Source: Alphaproteobacteria bacterium (lineage in GTDB: Bacteria > Pseudomonadota > Alphaproteobacteria > UBA8366). From it: a stretch of 17,299 nt of DNA. Shown in pieces: positions 7,484 to 16,258 of the stretch. A program made the translations under genes and the position numbers. Position 1 is the first letter of the stretch, and every line of letters starts with the position of its first letter. Below the pieces are notes generated by a model. The model made no database searches. It worked only from the letters and a program-made list of their open reading frames with translations, and was not told where the DNA came from. Location: assembly GCA_029861675.1 (NCBI GenBank), contig JAOTYV010000073.1, forward strand, positions 1-17,299, given 5' to 3'.

Positions 7484-8349
7484 TCCGCCATCAATCCCCG
7501 CAGACCCGCGCGATAGTCCGGCCAGGCGAGCCGCACGCCAAGTTCCTGTTGGATCCGGCGATTGGAAACCCGCTTGTTGTCGCGATAGAAACTACGCGCC
7601 ATGGCCGATAGATCGGCATCCTCGAACGGTAGCTCCGGCGGCGGCGCGATCCCAAGCAAATCGCAGGCAAAGGCAATGACATCCTGCGGCGGCGCCGCCT
7701 CGTCGTCGCACACGTTATAGACCGCGCCCGGATTGGCCCGCGCCATCGACGCGCGCAGGACCGCGACGATATCGTCCACGTGAATACGGCTGAAAAGCTG
7801 GCCCGGCTTGATGATGCGCCGCGCCCGCCCGGCCTGTACGGTTTCCAGCGCATTGCGGCCAGGCCCATAGATGCCGGCCAGCCGGAAGACATGGACCGGG
7901 ACACCGTGTTGTGCGGCCATGTCGAGCCAGTCCCGCTCCGCCGCTACCCGCCGGCGGCCGCGTTCGCCAGTCGGCTGAAGTTCGGAAAATTCATCGACCG
8001 AGCCGCCGGCCCGGTCGCCATAGACGCCCGTCGTCGACAGGTAGCCGGCCCATTCCAGGGTCGTCAGCGCGGCGATATCGGCGGCATGGCGATCGAGAAC
8101 CGGATCGCCGGGCGCATCGGGCGGCACCGAAGACAGCAGGTGCGTGGCACCGCCAAGCGCCGCCGCCGCGTCCTCGAGCGGCCGCTCCCGGTCGAATAGA
8201 TATGCCTCGATACCGGCATCGCGCAATTCCACCTGCTTCTCGGCCGACCGGCAGCTTCCCGCCACCCGCCAACCCTGTTCCATGACGTCCTTGGCAAGCG
8301 CCCGGGCCGAATAGCCGAGGCCGAAACAAAAGAGGCGGGGAGGGGCCAT
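7465..8349 (-). CDS. NAD(P)-binding atypical SDR, YeeZ-like
   Basis: A 294-aa Rossmann-fold protein of the NAD-dependent epimerase/dehydratase superfamily, atypical SDR type, resembling E. coli YeeZ. The dinucleotide-binding motif is 'CFGLGYSARAL' (8-18; G10-x-G12-x-x-A15). 'GYLSTTGVYGD' (102-112) supplies Ser/Thr and Tyr110 at the usual catalytic site, but the classical YxxxK lysine is absent ('YGDRAG'). 'RLAGIYGPGRNALETV' and 'SRIHVDDIVAVL' are the PG and HVDDI elements of extended SDRs. The substrate is unknown. The ATG at 8349 has only a weak GAGG about 15 nt upstream. The 3' end overlaps the convergent ABHD10-like gene by 19 nt, and the gene diverges from the TPR protein gene. Confidence 0.88.
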   Translation of the reverse strand: MAPPRLFCFGLGYSARALAKDVMEQGWRVAGSCRSAEKQVELRDAGIEAYLFDRERPLEDAAAALGGATHLLSSVPPDAPGDPVLDRHAADIAALTTLEWAGYLSTTGVYGDRAGGSVDEFSELQPTGERGRRRVAAERDWLDMAAQHGVPVHVFRLAGIYGPGRNALETVQAGRARRIIKPGQLFSRIHVDDIVAVLRASMARANPGAVYNVCDDEAAPPQDVIAFACDLLGIAPPPELPFEDADLSAMARSFYRDNKRVSNRRIQQELGVRLAWPDYRAGLRGLMADQAVSN

Positions 8350-8453
8350 GTTGCGCTACTGTACCTCGGTTGGACGGCCGATCCGTCATGGCCGGTACAC
8401 CGGAACCGGCCGTCGCGGCGCGGCCATCAAGAGCGCAGACTGTAGGAGTCGCG

Positions 8454-9248
8454 GTGACACAAGACAAGTTCCGGTCCGTGCTGGCGGTCCTCCTGATCTG
8501 CCTCTCTCCGGCCGCCACGCCGGCGCACGCGGAGGCGCCGGCGGGCCTTCCCAACGCCGGCGCGCGCTATCAGGACTGCATGCGCCTGGCCCGCGCAAAG
8601 CCCGCGGACGGCTTGGAACGCGCGCGCGCTTGGCAGGAACATGGCGGCGCCGGCGGGGCGCGTCATTGCGCGGCGGTGGCGTTGCTCGGCCTGGGCAATT
8701 TCAGCGCCGCGGCGGCGCGGCTCGAAGAACTCGCCTGGAGCCTGCCGGTGGAATCGCCGGTCTCCGTGCGCGTGCAACTGTTGTCGCAAGCCGGTCAGGC
8801 GTGGCTCGAGGCACGCAAACCGGCCAAAGCGCACGCGGTCATAAGCGCCGCGGTCGATCTCGCCCCGCGGGACCCGGAGCTGCGGATCGACCGGGCCATC
8901 GCGTTGGCCGCGGCGCAACGCTATCAGGATGCTATCCTCGACCTCAGCGCCGCGCTGATCGCCGACCCGGCGTTGGTCGATGCCCTGACGCTCCGGGCCA
9001 GCGCCTATCGGCTGTCGGGGCGCCGGGTGGCCGCAACGGCGGACATCGAGCGGGCGCTCGCACTCGCGCCGGACGACCCCGACGCCCTGCTGGAACGCGG
9101 CATCCTGCGGCAGCTCGCCGGCGACCGCGCCGGCGCGGCCCGGGATTGGCTGCGGCTGGTCAAGCGTCACGCCGACACGCCGGCAGCCGCGATCGCACGG
9201 CGCAACCTGAAACGCGCCGGCATGCGGCGGGACACCGGCGGCAGATAG
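8454..9248 (+). CDS. Secreted tetratricopeptide-repeat (TPR) protein
   Basis: A 264-aa protein with an N-terminal signal peptide (basic K5/R7, hydrophobic 9-20, probable cleavage after 'PAHA' at residue 26) followed by helical repeats. TPR units are visible around residues 120-220, for example 'AHAVISAAVDLAPRDPELRIDRAIALAAA', 'AILDLSAALIADPALVDALTLRASAY' (shown in part) and 'DIERALALAPDDPDALLERG'. TPR domains bind other proteins; no enzymatic motif is seen. It is probably periplasmic. The start was set at GTG 8454, which has TAGGAG 5 nt upstream and places the signal peptide at the N terminus; an upstream in-frame start at 8370 would bury it. A lipobox is not convincing. The partner protein is unknown. 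Confidence 0.85.
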   Translation: MTQDKFRSVLAVLLICLSPAATPAHAEAPAGLPNAGARYQDCMRLARAKPADGLERARAWQEHGGAGGARHCAAVALLGLGNFSAAAARLEELAWSLPVESPVSVRVQLLSQAGQAWLEARKPAKAHAVISAAVDLAPRDPELRIDRAIALAAAQRYQDAILDLSAALIADPALVDALTLRASAYRLSGRRVAATADIERALALAPDDPDALLERGILRQLAGDRAGAARDWLRLVKRHADTPAAAIARRNLKRAGMRRDTGGR

Positions 9249-9253
9249 ATCCG

Positions 9254-9922
9254 CTAAAAATCGAGATCCGCGTAGTGCCGCGGCGGCGGATACCCGGGAA
9301 TATGATCGCCCAAAATATCGCGGAAACTCGGCCGCGACTTGATCCGGGCATACCAATCCTTGGCGCGCGGGTGATCGTCCCACGGCACGTCGCCGAGGTA
9401 GTCGATACACGAAATATGCGCGGCGGCGGCGATATCGGCGAGGGAAAACTCTTCACCCGCCAGCCATTTCCGGCTGTCGATCAGCCAGCCGATGTAGTCG
9501 AGATGGATGTGGATATTGCTGTGCCCGGCGCGGATCGCTGCCGAGTTCGGTTCGCCGAGTGACAATAGGCGTTTCATGATCTTCTCGTACACCAGATGCT
9601 GGGTGACCTCGGCATTGAACTTCTCGTCGAACCAGATGATCAGACGGCGGGTCTCCGCGCGGCCGGTCGGATCACGCCCGAGCAGCGGCGGCTCCGGGTA
9701 AACCTCTTCGATGTATTCGGTGATGACCGAGGAATCGCAGAGCACCGGCCCGTCGGCGGTTTCCAGTACCGGCACCTTCCCCATCGGGTTGAGCGCCAGG
9801 AAAGCTTCGCGACGGTCCCAAATCTTTTCTATCCGGGGTTCCAGATCGAGCTTCTTCTCCGCCATCGCCACGCGTACCTTGCGGCAGAACGGCGAGAGCC
9901 AGAGATGGTAGAGCCTGTGCAT
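9254..9922 (-). CDS. Glutathione S-transferase family protein
   Basis: A 222-aa cytosolic GST-fold protein. The thioredoxin-like N-terminal domain has 'HLWLSPFCRKVRVAMAEK' (residues 6-23), with Ser10/Cys13 at the glutathione-activating site, then 'NPMGKVPVLE' carrying the cis-proline, and 'LCDSSVITEYIEE', whose Ser binds the glutathione gamma-glutamyl group. The all-helical C-terminal domain carries 'FSLADIAAAAHISCIDYLG', the conserved N-capping Asp region. The start at ATG 9922 begins directly before the first strand; a TTG at 9973 would add 17 unconserved residues. Neither has a clear Shine-Dalgarno. It lies 75 nt after gltB in the same direction. Its 3' end is 5 nt from the convergent TPR gene. 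The electrophile or reductive substrate is unknown. Confidence 0.9.
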   Translation of the reverse strand: MHRLYHLWLSPFCRKVRVAMAEKKLDLEPRIEKIWDRREAFLALNPMGKVPVLETADGPVLCDSSVITEYIEEVYPEPPLLGRDPTGRAETRRLIIWFDEKFNAEVTQHLVYEKIMKRLLSLGEPNSAAIRAGHSNIHIHLDYIGWLIDSRKWLAGEEFSLADIAAAAHISCIDYLGDVPWDDHPRAKDWYARIKSRPSFRDILGDHIPGYPPPRHYADLDF

Positions 9923-9960
9923 GAAGGGACTATAATCCTGCACCGGCGGACACGAAACCG

Positions 9961-9975
9961 TCTTGCGATGCAAGA
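9961..9975 (-). other. Small hairpin between gltB and the GST gene
   Basis: TCTTGC and GCAAGA form a perfect 6-bp stem with a 3-nt loop, located about 22 nt after the gltB stop codon on its transcript. There is no strong U-run after it, so full termination is unlikely. It might stabilise the gltB 3' end or reduce read-through into the GST-like gene. Confidence 0.3.
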
Positions 9976-9997
9976 ATGCGGGCAGCCCTTCGCCGGA

Positions 9998-12900
9998 CTA
10001 ATCCGCGACGCCGTCCAGGCTCACCGCCTGCGCGCCGGTAAGCGGTTGCTCAAGCCGGTCGATTGTCTCGAACGGCACGATCTGCCAAAACCGGTCCTTT
10101 TCGACGACCCAATCGGCCAGAATGCTCTCGGCCCAGCTCGACTGCGATTCTTCATAATGCTCCGCGATAAGGCCGCGGCAGATCTCTTCCCAATGATCGG
10201 TCTCGATGCGCTGACAATGGACCGTTTCCGAATTGATCCGATATTGGAACGCATCGTCCACGTCGTAGACGAAGGCCATTCCGCCGGTCATGCCCGCCGC
10301 GAAGTTGTCGCCCACCGGGCCGAGAACCACCACCGTGCCGCCGGTCATGTATTCGCACCCGTTCGATCCACACCCTTCCACCACCGCGACCGCGCCCGAA
10401 TTGCGTACGGCGAATCGCTCACCGGCCTGTCCCGCGGTGAACAACCTGCCCGCGGTCGCACCGTACAGCACCGTATTGCCGATGATCGTGTTGTGGTTCG
10501 ATGCGAGCGGTGACGACGACAAAGGCCGCACGACGATCGTGCCGCCGGAAAGACCCTTGCCCACGTAGTCGTTCGCCTCGCCGAAGACTTCGACCTTCAA
10601 CCCCTGCACGGCGAAGGCACCGAGCGATTGCCCGGCCGATCCGCGCAGCCGCACGGTGATATGGCCCGGCCGCAGACCGAACATGCCGAACTGACGGGTT
10701 ATGTGCGACGACAGGCGCGCGCCGATCGCCCGCTGGGTGTTTTGCACATTGTATTGCAGTTGCATCTTCTCGCCGTCGGTGAACAGCGCCGCCGCATCCT
10801 TGACCATTTGGGCGTCCAGCGTATCGGGCACTTCATTGCGCCCCTCGATGGTGCAGTACCGCGGCTTGTCGCCTGCATCCGCCCGGGCAAGCAGCGGATT
10901 GAGATCGAGGTCGTCGAGATGCTCCGCCCCGCGGCTTACCTGAAACAGCAGATCGCTCCGGCCGATCACGTCCTTCAGCGAACGCATGCCGAGCGACGCC
11001 AGAATTTCGCGCACTTCCTCGGCAATAAAGCTGAACAGGTTCACGACTTTTTCCGGTGTCCCGGTAAATTTCTCGCGCAGCGCCGGATTCTGCGAGCAGA
11101 TACCGACCGGGCAGGTGTTGGAATGACACTGCCGCACCAGAATGCAGCCCATCGCGACCAGCGATGCGGTGCCGATACCGAATTCTTCGGCGCCCAGCAT
11201 GGCCGCCATGACCACGTCACGGCCGGTCTTGATCCCGCCGTCGGTACGCAGCTTCACCCGATGGCGCAACCCATTGAGGGTCAGCACCTGATGCACTTCC
11301 GAAAGCCCCATCTCCCACGGCGTGCCTGCATATTTGATCGAGGATTGCGGTGACGCGCCGGTACCGCCGGAATGCCCCGAAATCAGGATAACGTCGGCAT
11401 TGGCCTTGGCCACGCCGGCGGCGATCGTGCCGATACCGGTCCGCGCGACCAGCTTGACGCACACGGACGCGTCGGGATTGACCTGCTTCAAGTCGTAGAT
11501 CAGTTGGGCCAGATCCTCGATCGAATAGATGTCATGATGCGGCGGCGGCGAGATGAGCGTTACGCCGGGCATGGAGTGGCGCAGCCGCGCGATCAGTTCG
11601 CTGACCTTCAATCCGGGAAGCTGTCCTCCCTCGCCGGGTTTTGCGCCTTGCGCAATCTTGATCTCGATTTCGCGGCAATTGTTGAGATACTCGGTGGTGA
11701 CGCCGAAGCGCCCGGACGCGATCTGCTTGATCGCGCTCGACGCGTTATCGCCGTTTCGTTTCGCCTTGTAGCGCGCGGGATCTTCGCCGCCTTCGCCGGA
11801 ATCGGATTTTGCGCCGATCCGGTTCATCGCGATCGACAGCGTCTCATGCGCTTCCGGCGACAGGGCGCCAAGCGAGATGCCCGGCGCCACGAGCATCTTG
11901 CGAATTTCGGTGATCGACTCCACCTCGTCGACGCTGACCGGATCGAATTTCGGATCGAAGTCGAGCAGATCGCGCAAATTGATCGGCGGCAGATTCGACA
12001 CGCCGTTGCTGAATTTCAGATATTGCCCGAACGAATCCGATTCAACGGCGGCCTGCAATTGGTGAATCAGATTGCCGTCCCAGAAATGCAATTCCCCGCC
12101 GCGACGGTAGCGATAGAAGCCGCCCATCGGCAACGCGACGAAATCTTCCGCATAGGCGCGGCCATGAATTTCCAGCACCTTCTTCTGGATGCCGGTCAGG
12201 CCGATGCCGGAAATGCGGCTGGCCAGGCCGGGAAAGAATTCGGCGACCAGCGATCGGGACAATCCCACCGCTTCGAAATTATAGCCGCCACGATAGGAAC
12301 TGATGATGGCGATGCCCATCTTCGACATGATCTTGAGCAGGCCCTCGTTGAGCGCATTCTTAAAGCGCCGCGCCGTCTCGTCGAGCGGCATCTCATCGAA
12401 CAGCCCGCGCCGCCGCCGGTCGGCGATCGATTCCTGCGCCAGCCACGGATTGACCGTTGTGGCGCCGACGCCGACCAACACCGCGGCGTAGTGCACATCC
12501 ATGCATTCCGCGCAGCGAACATTGATCGAGGTAAAGGTCCGCAATTGAGTCCGGATCAGGTGCGTATGCACGGCGCCAACGGCAAGAATCATCGGAATCG
12601 CCGCAAACGCCGCGTTGACGTTCACGTCGGACAGAACGATGTGCGTATGGCCGCCCCGGATCGCATCCTCGGCTTCCGCCTGAATGCGATAGACCGCCTC
12701 GGCCAGCGCTTGCGGCCCCGCATCGACCGGAAATATGCAGTCGATCTCCACGACCGATTCGCCCAGGTGATCGACCAGCGAGTCGAACTCGCCATTCAAA
12801 AGTATCGGCGAATCGAGTTGCAGGAAATCCAGTTGGCTTTCGTCTTCGTCGAGGATGTTGCCGAGATTGCCGAGCCGCGTCGTCAGGCTCATTACCCGCC

Positions 12901-14530
12901 GTTCGCGCAGGCTGTCGATCGGCGGATTGGTCACCTGGCTGAAATTTTGCCGGAAGAAATGATGCAGGCCCCGGTATTTGTCGGACAGCACGGCAATCGG
13001 CGAGTCGTCACCCATCGAGCCGATCGCCTCTTTCGCATCTTCGACCATCGGATGGAGAATCATTTCCAGATCTTCCATCGTCCAGCCGACCGCAACCTGG
13101 CATCGGCGCAGTTCCTCGCGCGTCAGCGTAACGGTTTCGGCCGCGCCGCCGCCGTGCAGGTTCTCGAGCTTGGTGCGTTTCTTGAGCCACTCGCCGAACG
13201 GCCGAAGCGCGGCGACCTTATCCTTGACCCGCCGGTCGGTGTACAACTTGCCCTCGGCGAGTTGCACGCCGATCATCTGGCCGGGGCCGATCCGGCCCTT
13301 CTTGACCACCGCGGTTTCATCGACGCGGACCATGCCGGCTTCCGAGCCGACAATCAGCAAATCGTCGTCGGTGACCACATAGCGCAGCGGGCGCAAGCCG
13401 TTGCGATCCATTCCGGCGAGCACCCAACGGCCGCCATAGGCGCAAATTGCCGCCGGGCCATCCCACGGTTCCATCACCGAGTTGCCATAGGCATAGAATT
13501 GCCGATGCGCCTGCGGAATCGTGTCGGATTTTTCCCAGGTCTCGGGGATCAAAAGGGATTTTACTTCCGGCAACTCACGATCGGTGCGCACCAACAACTC
13601 GAACACCGCGTCGAGCGCGGCCGAATCTGAATCGCCCGGTTGGATCACCGGCTTTATGTCCTCGATGTGATCGCCGAACCGGCGGTTCGCCATCGGCGTC
13701 TCGTGGCTACGCATCCAATTCACGTTGCCGACTAGCGTGTTGATCTCGCCATTGTGGGCGAGCACGCGGAAGGGCTGCGCCAACCGCCAGGTCGGGAAGG
13801 TATTGGTCGAATAGCGCTGATGGTAGATCGCGAAATTGGAGACGAACAATTCGTCTAGCAGATCCGGATAAAACGCGGTCAACTGCTCGGCCAGGAACAA
13901 CCCCTTGTAGATCACCGACCGGCAACTCAGCGAACAGATGTAGAAATCGGCGATACTTTCCGCCGCCATCGCCTTTTCGATTCGCCGGCGAATGATATAG
14001 AGATCGACCTGAAACTGGCTATCGGAGACGTCGCGGGCATTCGCGACCATGACCTGTTCGATTTCCGGCCGGGTGGCATTCGCTTTTTCGCCGATCACGT
14101 CGACATTCACCGGAACCTGGCGCCAGCCGTAAATCTGATGGCCGAAGCGCAGGATCTCCGTTTCGACGATTTGGCGGCAGCGCTCCTGCGCCGATAAATC
14201 GGTGCGCGGCAGAAATATCATGCCGACGGCAAGCCGGCCGGTGCCCGGCGTGTGGCCGGTCCGGCGAATATGTTCCTTGAAGAAATCCTGCGGGATCTGC
14301 ACGTGCAACCCCGCGCCGTCGCCGGTTTTGCCATCGGCGTCGACCGCGCCCCGATGCCACAGGGATTTGAGCGCCTCGATACCCTTCAGCACGACATCGC
14401 GGCGCGCATCGCCGTTGATCGACACGATCATCCCGACGCCGCAGGCATCGTGCTCCTGTGACGGGTCATAGGCATGGTTTTGACGGAGAAATTCCGCGTT
14501 GCGCCGCCATCGATCGACAAATGCATTCAT
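9998..14530 (-). CDS. gltB: Glutamate synthase (NADPH) large (alpha) subunit
   Basis: A 1510-aa subunit that hydrolyses glutamine and, at the FMN site, converts 2-oxoglutarate plus the released ammonia to glutamate. Cys30 in 'EHDACGVG' is the class II amidotransferase nucleophile, so the first 29 residues should be a cleaved propeptide. The glutaminase domain runs to about 430, followed by the central domain and the FMN-binding synthase domain ('DVILISGHSGGTGASPQSS', 'LRTDGGIKTGRDVVMAAMLG'). The 3Fe-4S ligands are C1129, C1135 and C1140; the 6/5 spacing equals that of the Azospirillum enzyme. The C-terminal GXGXG beta-helix ('GGTIVVRPL', 'GNTVLYGAT', 'GGTVVVLGPVG') follows. ATG 14530 has AAGG about 8 nt upstream. 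It starts 9 nt after gltD ends, indicating one transcript and possible translational coupling. Intact. Confidence 0.98.
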   Translation of the reverse strand: MNAFVDRWRRNAEFLRQNHAYDPSQEHDACGVGMIVSINGDARRDVVLKGIEALKSLWHRGAVDADGKTGDGAGLHVQIPQDFFKEHIRRTGHTPGTGRLAVGMIFLPRTDLSAQERCRQIVETEILRFGHQIYGWRQVPVNVDVIGEKANATRPEIEQVMVANARDVSDSQFQVDLYIIRRRIEKAMAAESIADFYICSLSCRSVIYKGLFLAEQLTAFYPDLLDELFVSNFAIYHQRYSTNTFPTWRLAQPFRVLAHNGEINTLVGNVNWMRSHETPMANRRFGDHIEDIKPVIQPGDSDSAALDAVFELLVRTDRELPEVKSLLIPETWEKSDTIPQAHRQFYAYGNSVMEPWDGPAAICAYGGRWVLAGMDRNGLRPLRYVVTDDDLLIVGSEAGMVRVDETAVVKKGRIGPGQMIGVQLAEGKLYTDRRVKDKVAALRPFGEWLKKRTKLENLHGGGAAETVTLTREELRRCQVAVGWTMEDLEMILHPMVEDAKEAIGSMGDDSPIAVLSDKYRGLHHFFRQNFSQVTNPPIDSLRERRVMSLTTRLGNLGNILDEDESQLDFLQLDSPILLNGEFDSLVDHLGESVVEIDCIFPVDAGPQALAEAVYRIQAEAEDAIRGGHTHIVLSDVNVNAAFAAIPMILAVGAVHTHLIRTQLRTFTSINVRCAECMDVHYAAVLVGVGATTVNPWLAQESIADRRRRGLFDEMPLDETARRFKNALNEGLLKIMSKMGIAIISSYRGGYNFEAVGLSRSLVAEFFPGLASRISGIGLTGIQKKVLEIHGRAYAEDFVALPMGGFYRYRRGGELHFWDGNLIHQLQAAVESDSFGQYLKFSNGVSNLPPINLRDLLDFDPKFDPVSVDEVESITEIRKMLVAPGISLGALSPEAHETLSIAMNRIGAKSDSGEGGEDPARYKAKRNGDNASSAIKQIASGRFGVTTEYLNNCREIEIKIAQGAKPGEGGQLPGLKVSELIARLRHSMPGVTLISPPPHHDIYSIEDLAQLIYDLKQVNPDASVCVKLVARTGIGTIAAGVAKANADVILISGHSGGTGASPQSSIKYAGTPWEMGLSEVHQVLTLNGLRHRVKLRTDGGIKTGRDVVMAAMLGAEEFGIGTASLVAMGCILVRQCHSNTCPVGICSQNPALREKFTGTPEKVVNLFSFIAEEVREILASLGMRSLKDVIGRSDLLFQVSRGAEHLDDLDLNPLLARADAGDKPRYCTIEGRNEVPDTLDAQMVKDAAALFTDGEKMQLQYNVQNTQRAIGARLSSHITRQFGMFGLRPGHITVRLRGSAGQSLGAFAVQGLKVEVFGEANDYVGKGLSGGTIVVRPLSSSPLASNHNTIIGNTVLYGATAGRLFTAGQAGERFAVRNSGAVAVVEGCGSNGCEYMTGGTVVVLGPVGDNFAAGMTGGMAFVYDVDDAFQYRINSETVHCQRIETDHWEEICRGLIAEHYEESQSSWAESILADWVVEKDRFWQIVPFETIDRLEQPLTGAQAVSLDGVAD

Positions 14531-14539
14531 AGCCGCACC

Positions 14540-15982
14540 TTAGGACGCGAGCGGCAGCGACTCGCCGCGCCGGCTCTCGATATGTCGATGGATCCCGTCG
14601 GCGGCATCGCGGCCGTCACGAATCGCCCAAACCACGAGCGAAGCGCCGCGGACAATATCGCCGGCGGCGAATACGCCGGCGGCCGCCGTCATCATGGTAT
14701 TCCAGTCGATTTTCACCGTCCCCCATCCGGTCACCGGTAGCGCCGGGTCGCCGAACAGCGACGGCAGGTCCTCCGGGTCGAAGCCGAGCGCCGTGATCAC
14801 CAGATCCGCATCATGAACTTGGCTCTGACCCTCGATCGGCTGCGGCGATTGGCGGCCGCTCGCATCGGGCAGGCCGAGCCGCATGACCTGCGCCCGGACA
14901 CCGGCTACCGTTTCGTCGCCGAGGAACGCTTCCGGCGCCGACAGCCAGACAAACTCGACGCCTTCCTCCTCGGCGTGCTCCACCTCGCGTGCGGAACCCG
15001 GCATGTTGTCCCGGTTTCGGCGATACAGGCATTTGACCGAACGCGCGCCCTGGCGCACCGCCGTCCGCACGCAATCCATCGCGGTGTCGCCGCCGCCGAT
15101 CACCACGACGTTGCGGTCGGACGCGTCCAGCGCGCCGCTGTCGAAATCCGGAACCGGGTCCCCCAGCCCCTTGCGGTTGCTCGCCATGAGATAATCAATC
15201 GCCTGCACGATATTGCCGAGGCCGACGCCGGGTGCCGCGATGTCGCGGGACTTGTATACACCGGTGGCGATCAGCACCGCGTCGTGCCGGTCCCGCAGCT
15301 CGAGCAGGCTGGCGTCGCGGCCCACTTCGAAATTGAGATCGAATTCCACCCCGCCATCCGCCAGCCATGTGGCCCGGCGTTCGACTATATCTTTTTCGAG
15401 CTTGAAATTGGGAATGCCGTACATCAGCAATCCGCCGACCCGGTCGTGCCGGTCATAAATGACCACCCGGTACCCGAGGCGGCGCAGCCGGTCCGCGGCG
15501 GCGAGGCCGGCCGGTCCCGCCCCGATGATGCCGATCGATTCGGGCCTTTCCCGCACCGGGGCGGCCGGGCGTATCCAGCCGTTTTCCCATGCCACTTCCG
15601 TCACGTAATTTTCGACGGTGCCGATCGTGACCGTGCCATGACCGGCTTTTTCGATGACGCAATTTCCTTCGCACAAACGATCCTGCGGACAGATGCGCCC
15701 GCAAACCTCGGGAAACGTATTGGTCGCCGACGCGACTTCATAGGCCTCCTCGAGCCGGCCTTCGGCGGTCAGCAGCAGCCAATCCGGGATGTTGTTGTGC
15801 AGCGGGCAATGCTGTTGGCAGAACGGGACACCGCATTGCGAGCAGCGCGCCGCCTGCAACGCCGCACTGTCCGGCTGAAACCGCTTGAAGATTTCGTCGA
15901 AATCACTTCGACGGAGCTCTACATTCCGCTTTTCCGGCATCTGCCGGACAGTATCGACGAAACGCAGCATTTGAGTCGGCAT
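14540..15982 (-). CDS. gltD: Glutamate synthase (NADPH) small (beta) subunit
   Basis: A 480-aa flavoprotein that oxidises NADPH and passes electrons to the GltB FMN and 3Fe-4S centres. The N-terminal region has two cysteine clusters for the 4Fe-4S centres shared with GltB: C47/C50/C55/C59 ('CSQCGVPFCQQHC') and C94/C98/C104/C108 ('CGRICPQDRLCEGNC'). The FAD site 'IGAGPAGLAA' (153-162) and NADPH site 'IGGGDTAMDC' (295-304) follow, then 'GVFAAGDIVRGASLVVWAIRDG' (shown in part), the closing FAD motif. Length is typical. The start at ATG 15982 has AAGGGGG about 9 nt upstream; ATG at 15970 is an alternative. It is first in the gltD-gltB transcript, behind a long leader with a candidate promoter at 16230-16258. 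Confidence 0.98.
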   Translation of the reverse strand: MPTQMLRFVDTVRQMPEKRNVELRRSDFDEIFKRFQPDSAALQAARCSQCGVPFCQQHCPLHNNIPDWLLLTAEGRLEEAYEVASATNTFPEVCGRICPQDRLCEGNCVIEKAGHGTVTIGTVENYVTEVAWENGWIRPAAPVRERPESIGIIGAGPAGLAAADRLRRLGYRVVIYDRHDRVGGLLMYGIPNFKLEKDIVERRATWLADGGVEFDLNFEVGRDASLLELRDRHDAVLIATGVYKSRDIAAPGVGLGNIVQAIDYLMASNRKGLGDPVPDFDSGALDASDRNVVVIGGGDTAMDCVRTAVRQGARSVKCLYRRNRDNMPGSAREVEHAEEEGVEFVWLSAPEAFLGDETVAGVRAQVMRLGLPDASGRQSPQPIEGQSQVHDADLVITALGFDPEDLPSLFGDPALPVTGWGTVKIDWNTMMTAAAGVFAAGDIVRGASLVVWAIRDGRDAADGIHRHIESRRGESLPLAS

Positions 15983-16043
15983 ACCTTACATGCCCCCTTG
16001 CAATCCGGTTATCCCCATTATTCTTTCTTTTGGAACACTTAGA

Positions 16044-16063
16044 CCGATGTCATCGACAATCGG
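16044..16063. repeat. Short inverted repeat in the gltD leader
   Basis: CCGAT (16044-16048) and ATCGG (16059-16063) form a 5-bp stem with a 10-nt loop, about 60 nt before gltD. The related strings CGATGTCA (16045-16052) and GGATGTCA (16062-16069) also make an imperfect direct repeat with 17-nt spacing. It could be a weak operator or leader stem; the support is only the pattern. Confidence 0.25.
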
Positions 16064-16087
16064 ATGTCACAGCGCCCGCCACCGACG

Positions 16088-16140
16088 CGCCTTGGCTCGC
16101 AAATCGAAGTCGCCAAGTAGGCGGGTCTGAATAAACCCGC
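16088..16140 (-). promoter_or_regulatory. Tandem hairpins in the gltD 5' leader, possibly mutually exclusive
   Basis: Two stems lie side by side. GCGGGT (16121-16126) pairs with ACCCGC (16135-16140) around an 8-nt loop. CTTGGC (16091-16096) pairs with GCCAAG (16112-16117) around a 15-nt loop. The second stem can alternatively extend: CGCC (16088-16091) pairs with GGCG (16120-16123) next to TTGGC/GCCAA, with a 3-nt bulge, and this would consume three bases of the first stem. Overlapping alternatives are what a transcriptional or translational switch needs, but no U-run follows on the gltD strand, so attenuation is speculative. A small RNA or a simple 5' stabiliser is equally possible. Confidence 0.4.
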
Positions 16141-16229
16141 TGCTCCCACCCCATGGCCGTCGCCGGACGCTGAAAACAGTACCGTTGCCCGACAAAGTTC
16201 CATCCTTGATTACAACAATTTACACCGGA

Positions 16230-16258
16230 AATCTAGCGGTTTTCCGACAATAGGTCAA
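16230..16258 (-). promoter_or_regulatory. Candidate sigma70-type promoter for gltDB
   Basis: On the minus strand TTGACC (16258-16253) matches five of six bases of the -35 consensus. It is followed after exactly 17 nt by TAGATT (16235-16230), which matches four of six bases of the -10 consensus. Transcription would start near 16222 and give a leader of about 240 nt before gltD. It sits in the most AT-rich part of the intergenic region, as expected for a promoter. No sigma54 (GG-N10-GC) element was noticed nearby. Confidence 0.5.

Noticed and set aside
11372..13630. A 752-codon open frame on the plus strand opposite gltB
   Set aside because: It lies wholly inside gltB, whose identity is certain. 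High-GC genes commonly leave long stop-free antisense frames, and the translation is rich in Arg, His and Gln with no recognisable domain.
16039..16203. A possible 54-codon leader ORF upstream of gltD (minus strand)
   Set aside because: It begins with ATG at 16203 but the purine run abuts the ATG with no proper spacing. It has no run of Glu or Gln codons as expected for an attenuator peptide, and resembles nothing known.
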